Origin: Chryseobacterium sp. KACC 21268
Lineage (GTDB): Bacteria; Bacteroidota; Bacteroidia; Flavobacteriales; Weeksellaceae
NCBI GenBank assembly: GCA_028736075.1
Contig: CP117875.1
Span: forward strand, 2,232,001 to 2,296,000
DNA length: 64,000 nt
Direction: 5' to 3'
Shown in pieces: positions 9,252 through 16,804 of the stretch (positions within the stretch are counted from its first letter, which is position 1; the number at the start of each line of letters is the position of its first letter). The notes below the pieces were generated by a model. It searched no databases and was not told the origin of the DNA. It saw only the letters and a list, made by a program, of their open reading frames with translations. The translations under genes were made by a program, and so were the position numbers.

Positions 9252-10655
9252 TCATTCAATGCCACTAAACCAGACATAGATGTCTGTATTTGGCGGAATG
9301 TTTAATTTTTTTCTGATGCGATATTTTTTGTTTTGAACTGTTTTTGTTTCGATGAAGGTTGTTTTAGCAATTTCTTTGGTAGATAGATTCAGCTTGAGAA
9401 GTGCGCAAAACTCAATTTCTGATTTGTGAAGGTCAGGATTGATTTTTAGCAGTGTTTCAGAAAAATTTGGAAAAATCTGGTCAAATGTAAACATGAATGC
9501 AGGATCGTTCTTTTCTGCCATTTCCTTTAGGATCAAATATGATTCCTGAGGAGTCTGTGACAGATTATTTTTAGGCTTGCGAATGAAAAAAATAATGAGT
9601 ACCAATAATAATATCACAACGCAAATTGATCCGTAGATTAATATGGGAGAGATACGATCTTTCTTATGATCTTCAACGATAACTTTTTGCAAAGAATTGT
9701 ACTTGCTTTGCAACATTGAGTTTTCTAACTGTTTTAATTTGTTATCATAGATTATTGTGCTGTCTTTTCTACCAATTTTTTTATAAAGTTCTATCAATGA
9801 CTGATATACTATTTTTTGGTTGAGTTCAAGTCCTGTTTCTTTACTAACTTGTAAAGCTTTATGGTAATTCGTGATCGCCTCCTTGATATTTGAGTTTTGC
9901 TTATAAGCTTGTCCCAGCAGATAGTAGTTCATCATCATGATGCCATCATCTTTTTTCCCTTTAGGTTTTAGTTCTATAGATTTTAGAGCGAAATATCTGG
10001 CAGAATCTAAATTGTAGTTTTCATATAAACCTGCTATATTGGAATAGTTGACATACTGAAACTTATCTTCCTCAAATTTATTTTTCAGTTCATCAGAACT
10101 TTTGATGATCTCGCGCAATTTCTGAATCGCCTTTTTGGGTTGTCCCATATCAGAATAGATATTGGCATAGCTGTTTAAGACATTGGTCTTAGCTAGAAAT
10201 ATTCTTTTTTGTCCGCTATTATCATTTTTAAGAATTTTATAGGCCTCATCCAAATAAGAGATAGCGCGATCGCTAAATCCATTAATAGAATAAGATTCAG
10301 CGAGATAAATATTGGACATACCTTGGAAATATACATCTTCATATTCCAGCGCTTTACTTTCCAATTCTTCAGCTGATACAATCAATTTGTCAATTTGATT
10401 CTTGATGTAGAAATATCGGCATTTTCTATCTAAAAGTGTCAGTTCACCGGCATGATTCTTTTGCTTAGCTACACGTTTCAACAAAGCATCAATGTTTCTA
10501 AAGGCTTTATCAGCATTGGAACTGAATAATTGTCCGTTATCCTGCAGGTCTCTCTTTAATTCTGCATCTGGATTTTGACCAAAAACTGATGTAGTTAATG
10601 ATAGAAAAACCAGTAAATATAGGGTTCGATAAGATTGTTTAAAAAGCATTCTCAT
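9252..10655 (-). CDS. Membrane-tethered TPR protein with C-terminal LuxR-like HTH
   Basis: This 467-residue protein has a signal peptide (about 1-26, ending SVFGQ), tetratricopeptide-type helical repeats over about 60-330 (for example YFALKSIELKPKGK and EAITNYHKALQVSKETG), one transmembrane helix at about 340-360 (LIYGSICVVILLLVLIIFFI) and a cytoplasmic winged or LuxR-like helix-turn-helix at the end (FCALLKLNLSTKEIAKTTF...KKYRIRKKLN). The layout is common in Flavobacteria: periplasmic TPR sensor, one membrane pass, DNA-binding tail. It is likely to be a regulator of surface or stress genes, possibly of the neighbouring T9SS genes that share its strand. No kinase or receiver domain is present. 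Confidence 0.8.
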   Translation of the reverse strand: MRMLFKQSYRTLYLLVFLSLTTSVFGQNPDAELKRDLQDNGQLFSSNADKAFRNIDALLKRVAKQKNHAGELTLLDRKCRYFYIKNQIDKLIVSAEELESKALEYEDVYFQGMSNIYLAESYSINGFSDRAISYLDEAYKILKNDNSGQKRIFLAKTNVLNSYANIYSDMGQPKKAIQKLREIIKSSDELKNKFEEDKFQYVNYSNIAGLYENYNLDSARYFALKSIELKPKGKKDDGIMMMNYYLLGQAYKQNSNIKEAITNYHKALQVSKETGLELNQKIVYQSLIELYKKIGRKDSTIIYDNKLKQLENSMLQSKYNSLQKVIVEDHKKDRISPILIYGSICVVILLLVLIIFFIRKPKNNLSQTPQESYLILKEMAEKNDPAFMFTFDQIFPNFSETLLKINPDLHKSEIEFCALLKLNLSTKEIAKTTFIETKTVQNKKYRIRKKLNIPPNTDIYVWFSGIE

Positions 10656-10896
10656 TCTTCAAATTTATGTAAGAATATTTAACTTTTAAATATTATTACA
10701 TAAATTATTTTCACAAACTAATCGAATTGTTGGAGGTTCAAATAGATTTAACGGATAGATCTATAATGTAAGGGAAAATTTTTCTTAGTAAAATAGATAT
10801 GGATTTTTAAAACATTGAAACCTTTCGATCAAAAGCTTTAAAGATCATTATCTATATTTAAATCTCTAAATTTAATATGCTGGGAAAAGGTCAAAA

Positions 10897-11113
10897 TTTA
10901 AAAGATCTTTTGATCTTCTCGTTGTCAGTTATAAAAATGCTTTTCGCTTAAATGAAATTGAGGAGGAAGAAATCAGACGCCTTTTCAAAAAGAGACTTGT
11001 GAAGATTGATTTTATAAAAAATTACACCTAAAGTTGACGGACAAAGATATTTTGCCGCAAGTAATCTTCATATTTTGATTTTCAATAAATTTATACTGGG
11101 AATCTCAAATTGA
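10897..11113 (+). pseudogene. Decayed coding remnant of unknown family
   Basis: The gene-free stretch 10656-11668 is mostly AT-rich. This segment, however, reads as two adjoining frames with protein-like content: SYKNAFRLNEIEEEEIRRLF up to a stop at 11029, then KVDGQRYFAASNLHILIF in the next frame up to 11113. A one-base deletion around 11029 would join them. No start codon or recognisable domain remains. I do not recognise the family, and chance remains possible. Confidence 0.35.
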
Positions 11114-11220
11114 TGTAGTCATAGAAAGGCGAAGAATAATTAATGAAGAATGAATGTTATAATAGATTTTATTAGACGTTTAAAATATTATTTTGGCTTA
11201 GTGTGGAATAACAAATAAAA

Positions 11221-11252
11221 AATGGCTCCATCTAGATTAAGATGGAGCCATT
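11221..11252 (-). terminator. Strong perfect hairpin without an adjacent gene
   Basis: AATGGCTCCATCT at 11221-11233 is exactly complementary to AGATGGAGCCATT at 11240-11252, with a 6-nt loop. On the minus strand it is followed by TTTTTATTTGTT, as in a rho-independent terminator, but no minus-strand gene lies upstream (11253-11668). It may end a small RNA or a transcript of a lost gene. The rest of 11253-11668 shows no coding signal. Confidence 0.6.
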
Positions 11253-11668
11253 TGGATGTTTGTGAACATGACAGGACTATATTCAAACCAATTCATAAAT
11301 GACATTGATAGTATTCTGCAGGTATTAACGCTCTGACTTATAAAATGAAATCAGAAAATCGTCTATGTAATATACACTACTTTAGTCTGGTAAATTTAAA
11401 AAAAAAATCAATCAATGATATGGTAGATTGGATACTGAAGTAGCTTAGACCATGCCGCCGATACGTTTCCATAAAACCTTCTTCATAATATTTATTAGAA
11501 AATGTATGTAGTATTCATATTGTTTCAGGATTTGAAATTATCAAATTCTGTTTAATGTAGGAAATCCTTTTAAAATTAGAATACTATCTTCTCCCATAAA
11601 AATTTGATTAAAATTAAATTAGCTAATATTTATTTTTACTTTTGTGAAAAAACAAGGTAAATATAACA

Positions 11669-12865
11669 ATGAAGCTTTATTCAATTATTTTAATAGTATT
11701 ATGCTTTCAGATTTCTAAATCTCAAAGCATAAACATTACAGAACTAACAAAAAAAATTTATAATTATAACAATAACCTTCAATATAAAAAATCTCAGGAT
11801 ACGCTCATAAATCTGTTGGAAAATGATGACCTTCCAGCAAGTGAGCAGATAGAAATCAATATTTTGCTTTCCCTAACTTATAAAAGGCTGCAGGATTACA
11901 CATCGGTGATTTACTATCTTACCAATGCCAAAAAAATTGCACTAGAGCAAAATTCAATACGTGCAAACGCTAAAATTGATGCGCAGTTTGCGTTTGCCTA
12001 TTTTGATATTCAGAATTACAATAAGGCAGATGAGCTGATGCAGGAAATTTCTACAAATAATTATCGATTTCTGGATAATGATGATACATCCAAAATTCTT
12101 ATGCAGCAGGGGTTTGTAAAATTTCTTAAAAGACAATATAAAGCCGCGGAAGATTTTTATTACAAGGCTTCTTCATTGATGCAGAAAAGTAATCATTGCG
12201 ATCTTCCTATTGTTTATGGAAAACAGATTCAGCTTTATTTTACTGAAAATAATTCTAAAAAGACAGATTATTACTATAAGCTTGGTGTGGAAAAAGCAAG
12301 GCAATGCCATATCCTCAAATATGAAATCTATCTTGCAGAAGTAATGATGAATCTTTACAAGGAAAAGAAAGATGTTGAAAAAACTTTTATATTCACACGT
12401 AAATTTGATTCTTTAAATCGAAAATATAAGCCCGTAGAAAATCTTCAACAGTTACATATTGAAAGAGAAATTAAAGCCAAAAATTTTGAAGAGAAAGATA
12501 AAAGATTCAGATGGCAGATCATTATTTTTTATACCTTGGTTGTTATAATTTTAATTACCATTGCGTTTTTTCTAGTCAGATATGCTTTAAACCTAAAATC
12601 CAGAAATAAGGAGCATATGTATAACATAGAGGAAATGAAGCAACTATTGATAGAATACGAGATGGATAAAAAATCCAGTATATCTAGAAAATTACTTTTG
12701 AATGTTAAGCAACTTAGCATATTTGAAATGATAAAACAAGGAAAAAGCAATAAGGAAATTGCAAATAATCTCCACGTTTCAGAGAATACAATCAAATATC
12801 ATATCAAAATTATCTACGAAACATTAAATATCAAAAAAAGAAGCCAATTAAAAGACATTCATTGA
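11669..12865 (+). CDS. Membrane-tethered TPR protein with LuxR-type HTH
   Basis: This 398-residue protein has the same architecture as the one at 9252: signal peptide (about 1-20, ISKSQS), TPR-like helices over about 25-270 (DYTSVIYYLTNAKKIALEQN, QYKAAEDFYYKASSLMQ), a transmembrane helix at about 285-305 (IIIFYTLVVIILITIAFFLV) and a C-terminal LuxR-type HTH (IKQGKSNKEIANNLHVSENT followed by IKYHIKIIYETLNIKKRSQL). The HTH here is a clear GerE/LuxR match. It is transcribed towards the duplicated T9SS/C1q-like cassette and ends in its own terminator, so it is probably a local regulator of that cassette rather than part of its operon. The signal it senses is unknown. Confidence 0.82.
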   Translation: MKLYSIILIVLCFQISKSQSINITELTKKIYNYNNNLQYKKSQDTLINLLENDDLPASEQIEINILLSLTYKRLQDYTSVIYYLTNAKKIALEQNSIRANAKIDAQFAFAYFDIQNYNKADELMQEISTNNYRFLDNDDTSKILMQQGFVKFLKRQYKAAEDFYYKASSLMQKSNHCDLPIVYGKQIQLYFTENNSKKTDYYYKLGVEKARQCHILKYEIYLAEVMMNLYKEKKDVEKTFIFTRKFDSLNRKYKPVENLQQLHIEREIKAKNFEEKDKRFRWQIIIFYTLVVIILITIAFFLVRYALNLKSRNKEHMYNIEEMKQLLIEYEMDKKSSISRKLLLNVKQLSIFEMIKQGKSNKEIANNLHVSENTIKYHIKIIYETLNIKKRSQLKDIH

Positions 12866-12929
12866 GTTTTCCAAAAAATTATATTTGAAAATCAATAAGA
12901 TATAGATTTTAATATTGTAGTTCGATTAA

Positions 12930-12964
12930 AAACGGTAGTCTTTATAATTAAGGGACTACCGTTT
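12930..12964 (+). terminator. Terminator after the TPR/LuxR gene
   Basis: AAACGGTAGTC at 12930-12940 pairs perfectly with GACTACCGTTT at 12954-12964 around a 13-nt loop and is followed by TTTTATA. Confidence 0.85.
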
Positions 12965-13177
12965 TTTTATACTTTTTTTTCGTACAACTACCCGAAAACT
13001 ACCCAAATTTTTTGTGCATAAAGCATATTCATAAACTTTCTTTGCCATTCAAAACAAACATATAAAAATAAGTGTTATGCTGATTTTTAAATTAAAATTT
13101 TGGAAATCTATTATCACTTGCATCGTCAATGATATTCCGTTAACATTAGGAGATATAAAGTCGGTAATGGAAATTAA

Positions 13178-13743
13178 TGATTAACAATTATTTTTTAAGA
13201 ATCCTACACAAATCATATCGAATTAAATTTTAAAATTAAATCTACAATGAAACATCAAATTCTGTTCTCTGCTTTATTTTTATTGGGGTGGGGAATAACT
13301 AACGCACAGAGTTCATCTAATTCATCGGGCGGCTCATTGTCAGGTACAGACGGAAGTGCAAGTTACTCTTTGGGAAATGTTTTTTATAAAGAACTGTCAG
13401 GGGGTGGGGGCTCCACAGAACCAGGAACGCAGGTACCCTACATCATTACTTCTACCTTAGGAGTCAACCAAAGTTTTATCCGCCTTGAAATGGCTGTTTA
13501 TCCGAATCCAATCACAGATTATCTCTACCTGAAAATCGATTTTAAAGATACAGGAAAATATACATCGGACCTTTATGATACAAAGGGATCACTGCTGCAA
13601 ACAAAAGATCTAAAAATTGAGAAAACAGAAATTCCGATGTCATCCTTACCTCCTGGTGTCTATTTTTTGTCTGTTAGAGAAAACAGGAAAATCATCAAAA
13701 CTTTTAAAATTATTAAAAAATAATCCAGAATGAAAAATCTATT
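13178..13743 (+). repeat. Tandem duplication, copy 1 (pairs with 14854-15419)
   Basis: This block of about 566 bp contains the upstream region and the whole small T9SS gene, and ends at the first codons of the next gene. It recurs 1676 bp downstream. By eye the coding part differs at about 16 of 477 positions. Beyond the shared start codons the following genes diverge sharply. Confidence 0.9.
13247..13723 (+). CDS. Small T9SS type A sorted protein (copy 1)
   Basis: This 158-residue protein has a signal peptide (MKHQILFSALFLLGWGITNAQ), a short low-complexity passenger rich in Ser and Gly (SSSNSSGGSLSGTDGSASYSL, GQ-like VPYIITSTLG) and a C-terminal T9SS sorting domain (MAVYPNPITDYLYLK to FKIIKK) that makes up half of the protein. 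The passenger is too small for an enzyme. Proteins of this type are common in Bacteroidetes as surface-anchored companions of larger adhesins. It is followed after 6 bp by the C1q-like gene, so the two are surely co-transcribed. It is nearly identical to the gene at 14923. Confidence 0.85.
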   Translation: MKHQILFSALFLLGWGITNAQSSSNSSGGSLSGTDGSASYSLGNVFYKELSGGGGSTEPGTQVPYIITSTLGVNQSFIRLEMAVYPNPITDYLYLKIDFKDTGKYTSDLYDTKGSLLQTKDLKIEKTEIPMSSLPPGVYFLSVRENRKIIKTFKIIKK

Positions 13744-14686
13744 TTTTTTTGTTGCCGTTCTTTGGGCATCATTTACATTTGCACAGGCTCCAAATCTGAT
13801 GAGCTATCAGGCCGTAGTTAGAAATTCAAGTAATGCTTTGGTTGTAAACCAATCTGTGGGCGTAAAATTCTCTATTCTTAAGACATCTGTCTCAGGTACA
13901 GTGATATATTCTGAGACACATACAAAGAGTACTAATTCCAACGGTCTGGTAAGTGCGGAATTGGGTAATGGAACTGTAGTAAGCGGTTCTTTATCTACTA
14001 TCGACTGGGGAGCAGACAAATATTTTGTAAAAACAGACATCGATCCATCCGGTGGAACATCTTACAGTATCAGCGGGACACAGCAGTTGCTCAGTGTGCC
14101 ATATGCACTGAATGCAAAGAACGGTCTTCCAGCAGGAGGTACAGCAGGGCAGGTTTTAACAAAAATAAACAATTTAGATAATAGTTCACAATGGACAACA
14201 CCAAACTTCAGTAGTGCGAAGTTGGAACTAATGGTTACCAAAAACACAACCCAAGCTTTGGTAGCTTCTACTTCACCAACTCCAGATCAGGTAACTTATG
14301 AAAATGTTCTTACTAGTCCTACTGTAGGTTCGTATACAAACAATGCTTACACTGTCGGTACAAACGGAGCAGGTCTATATCTCATCCAAACAAGAAATTC
14401 TATGATTGATAATGCAACGCCTAGTAATACTTTAGGAGCGTACAATTTTTTGGAAGTTAATGCGTCTGCCTATGGTTCATACAATAACATATATCCATCT
14501 TACATATCTAATGTTAGTCAACGAGCAGTAACTAATGTTGTCACTCATAGTTCTTCACAATATATGTTTTTGGTCTATTTGAATGCAGGCGATGTTATTA
14601 GAATACGTGCAACAAGCGCGAACAGTGCAATTTTGCAGTCCTTAAGTAATGATGGTGGAACGCAGCTAATGATTGTGAAATTATAA
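13730..14686 (+). CDS. Tail-fibre-like surface protein with C1q/TNF-like C-terminus (copy 1)
   Basis: This 318-residue protein has a signal peptide (MKNLFFFVAVLWASFTFAQ) and the Bacteroidetes MSYQAVVRN domain at about 20-135, a beta-rich module ([47 protein letters not shown]). A short linker follows, and the C-terminal ~120 residues have alternating hydrophobic strands (GAGLYLIQTRNSMID, YMFLVYLNAGDVIRIRATS) that resemble a C1q/TNF jelly roll. Such proteins usually trimerise and bind surfaces. It lacks the coiled TSKIND repeats of its longer duplicate at 15406. The first ~135 residues match that duplicate closely and the rest diverges. Confidence 0.75.
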   Translation: MKNLFFFVAVLWASFTFAQAPNLMSYQAVVRNSSNALVVNQSVGVKFSILKTSVSGTVIYSETHTKSTNSNGLVSAELGNGTVVSGSLSTIDWGADKYFVKTDIDPSGGTSYSISGTQQLLSVPYALNAKNGLPAGGTAGQVLTKINNLDNSSQWTTPNFSSAKLELMVTKNTTQALVASTSPTPDQVTYENVLTSPTVGSYTNNAYTVGTNGAGLYLIQTRNSMIDNATPSNTLGAYNFLEVNASAYGSYNNIYPSYISNVSQRAVTNVVTHSSSQYMFLVYLNAGDVIRIRATSANSAILQSLSNDGGTQLMIVKL

Positions 14687-14699
14687 AAAAAACTTTGTA

Positions 14700-14729
14700 A
14701 TCTACTCCCAAAAAGAGGTAGATCTTTTT
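14700..14729 (+). terminator. Weak terminator between the duplicated cassettes
   Basis: ATCTAC at 14700-14705 pairs with GTAGAT at 14718-14723, plus one T-G wobble, and is followed by CTTTTTATC. The stem is short, so read-through is possible. Confidence 0.5.
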
Positions 14730-14853
14730 ATCACAACTGGTCAAAGAAAGATAAATAATACAAATTATAATGATGAAAAAAAGCAAAATAATGAAGATGG
14801 CCAAACAAATAGAGAAATAAATTAGCTTTTTTCTTTGATTTATTTCTTTTAGT

Positions 14854-15419
14854 TGATTAACAATTATTTTCTAAGAATCCTACACAAATCATATCGAATT
14901 AAATTTTACAATTAAATCTAAAATGAAACATCAAATTCTGTTTTCTGCTTTATTTTTATTCGGGTGGGGAATAACTAATGCACAGAGTTCATCTAATTCA
15001 TCGGGCGGCTCATTGTCAGGTACAGACGGAAGTGCAAGTTACTCTTTGGGAAATGTTTTTTATAAAGAACTGTCAGGGAGTGGGGGCTCCACAGAACCAG
15101 GAACGCAGGTACCCTACATCATTACTTCTACCTTAGGAGCCAACCAAAGTTTTATCCGCCTTGAAATGGCTGTTTATCCGAATCCGGTCACAGATTATCT
15201 CTACCTAAAAATCGATTCTAAAGATACAAAAAAATATACATCGGACCTTTATGATTCAAAGGGATCACTGCTACAAACAAAAGATCTAAAAATTGAGAAA
15301 ACAGAAATTTCGATGTCATCCTTACCTCCTGATGTATATTTTTTGTCTGTTAGAGAAAACAGGAAAATCATCAAAACTTTTAAAATTATTAAAAAATAAT
15401 TCAGAATGAAAAATCTATT
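14854..15419 (+). repeat. Tandem duplication, copy 2 (pairs with 13178-13743)
   Basis: This is the second copy of the block, offset by exactly 1676 bp, including about 70 bp of shared upstream sequence that must carry the promoter. The flanks differ immediately outside the block. Confidence 0.9.
14923..15399 (+). CDS. Small T9SS type A sorted protein (copy 2)
   Basis: This 158-residue duplicate of the gene at 13247 has the same signal peptide, Ser/Gly-rich passenger and T9SS tail (MAVYPNPVTDYLYLK to FKIIKK). About 16 nucleotide differences, counted by eye, give roughly ten amino-acid changes, mostly in the sorting domain (FKDTGKYTS versus SKDTKKYTS). The spacing to the downstream C1q-like gene is also 6 bp. 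The high identity of this gene compared with its partner suggests recent duplication of only this part, or gene conversion. Confidence 0.85.
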   Translation: MKHQILFSALFLFGWGITNAQSSSNSSGGSLSGTDGSASYSLGNVFYKELSGSGGSTEPGTQVPYIITSTLGANQSFIRLEMAVYPNPVTDYLYLKIDSKDTKKYTSDLYDSKGSLLQTKDLKIEKTEISMSSLPPDVYFLSVRENRKIIKTFKIIKK

Positions 15420-16743
15420 CTTTGTAGTTGCTATGATATGGGCCTCATTCATATCGGCACAGGCACCATCGACTTTCAGCTATCAGGCTGTCGTCAGAAA
15501 TCCCTCAAACACAGTGGTTGCGAATCAATCCGTCGGAATCAAATTTTCAATATTGAAAACTTCCATTTCCGGTACAGTAGTATATTCGGAAATACAGGCA
15601 GTTACTACAAATGCTAATGGCCTACTAAGCACTGCTCTGGGAAGCGGAACTGTGGTTAACGGTTCCTTATCAGCAATCGATTGGAGTGCAGATAAATATT
15701 ATGTAAAAACTGAGATTGACCCTTCCGGCGGTACATCGTACAGCATTAGCGGAACCCAGCAGTTTCTTAGCGTTCCCTATGCTCTGAATGCAAAAACAGC
15801 TGATAACGGTTTGAAAAATGGAACAGCTGGAGGACAATTGGTAGTTACCAGTTCGGCTTCGCCTTACACAGTACAATCGCCTTCAACTGTATCGGGAGAT
15901 ATTACGATTAATAGCAGTGCTGTCACTAGCATTTCTAACAATGCCGTGACTACTTCAAAAATCAATGATGCTGCCGTAACAAGTGATAAGCTTAATGGGC
16001 TGGCAGTAACTACGTCGAAGATTAATGATCTAGCAGTCACAACAGGAAAACTTGCGGATGCTGCTGTAACCACAGGGAAAATCTCTGCTACAGGAACAGC
16101 GGGTGCGACCACCTATTTGAGAGGGGATGGAAGTTGGTCTACCCCCAGCAGCGGTACCACTTTGCCTGATCAATCAGGAAATAGCGGAAAGTTCCTGACA
16201 ACTGATGGAAGTAGCTTATCATGGGGATCAGCATCAGGAGGAAATAGTTATGAGGTCTATGCAAACATTATTACGGCACAGACAACTTCTGTTGGAAGTT
16301 CTCTTACTCTGCCGACAGGAGTTTTATTCTCCTCCAATACCTCGCCTGCAGCACTGACTGGAGGTAACACATGGACTAGCATTACAGATCCTAGCGTAAA
16401 TAGTACGGGAGGAAATTCAGTGGGTAATCAAATAAGTAAATTCACCGCTGTAACAGCAGGATTATATTTTGTAGACATTCAAATGGTTGGAAATGCAATG
16501 TACGGTATTCCTATGTTAGATTACAACGGGCTTGGTAATGTGGAAAGCAGCTATTACGGTAATGGAACAGGTCACACAACCACAGCGCAGACTCCGTATA
16601 AGCAAAGAGGAACTCTGCAACGCCTGGTTTACATGAGCGCAAATGATTTCTTTTATATTCGTGCTTTGTCCGGAAGCACTGTTGTAGGTGCTGATTTTGC
16701 AGCTTCAAAAGTAAGTTATATCAAAATTGTAAAACTGAAGTAG
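15406..16743 (+). CDS. Tail-fibre-like surface protein with C1q/TNF-like C-terminus (copy 2)
   Basis: This 445-residue homologue of the protein at 13730 has a signal peptide (ending FISAQ) and an MSYQAVVRN-type module (here [21 protein letters not shown]). A central stretch at about 165-230 has repeated [18 protein letters not shown] units typical of phage-tail-fibre-like coiled or triple-helical stalks, followed by [14 protein letters not shown]1q-like jelly roll at about 275-445 ([38 protein letters not shown]) ends it. The stalk makes it about 130 residues longer than copy 1. It is probably a trimeric surface fibre. The gene ends in a terminator and is the last of the cassette. Confidence 0.8.
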   Translation: MKNLFFVVAMIWASFISAQAPSTFSYQAVVRNPSNTVVANQSVGIKFSILKTSISGTVVYSEIQAVTTNANGLLSTALGSGTVVNGSLSAIDWSADKYYVKTEIDPSGGTSYSISGTQQFLSVPYALNAKTADNGLKNGTAGGQLVVTSSASPYTVQSPSTVSGDITINSSAVTSISNNAVTTSKINDAAVTSDKLNGLAVTTSKINDLAVTTGKLADAAVTTGKISATGTAGATTYLRGDGSWSTPSSGTTLPDQSGNSGKFLTTDGSSLSWGSASGGNSYEVYANIITAQTTSVGSSLTLPTGVLFSSNTSPAALTGGNTWTSITDPSVNSTGGNSVGNQISKFTAVTAGLYFVDIQMVGNAMYGIPMLDYNGLGNVESSYYGNGTGHTTTAQTPYKQRGTLQRLVYMSANDFFYIRALSGSTVVGADFAASKVSYIKIVKLK

Positions 16744-16757
16744 TTATTAAAATCAAG

Positions 16758-16789
16758 AAAGCACATTTCAGCAATGAGATGTGCTTTTT
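16758..16789 (+). terminator. Terminator ending the surface-protein cassette
   Basis: AAAGCACAT at 16758-16766 pairs with ATGTGCTTT at 16779-16787 and is followed by TT. It overlaps an in-frame GTG at 16781 of the next frame, which argues that the YfhO gene starts at ATG 16805 instead. Confidence 0.8.
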
Positions 16790-16804
16790 ACTTTGGTAGA
16801 GTTT

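Noticed and set aside
16781-16804. GTG at 16781 as start of the YfhO protein
   Set aside because: It lies within the arm of a rho-independent terminator and would add residues before the first membrane helix; ATG 16805 is preferred.
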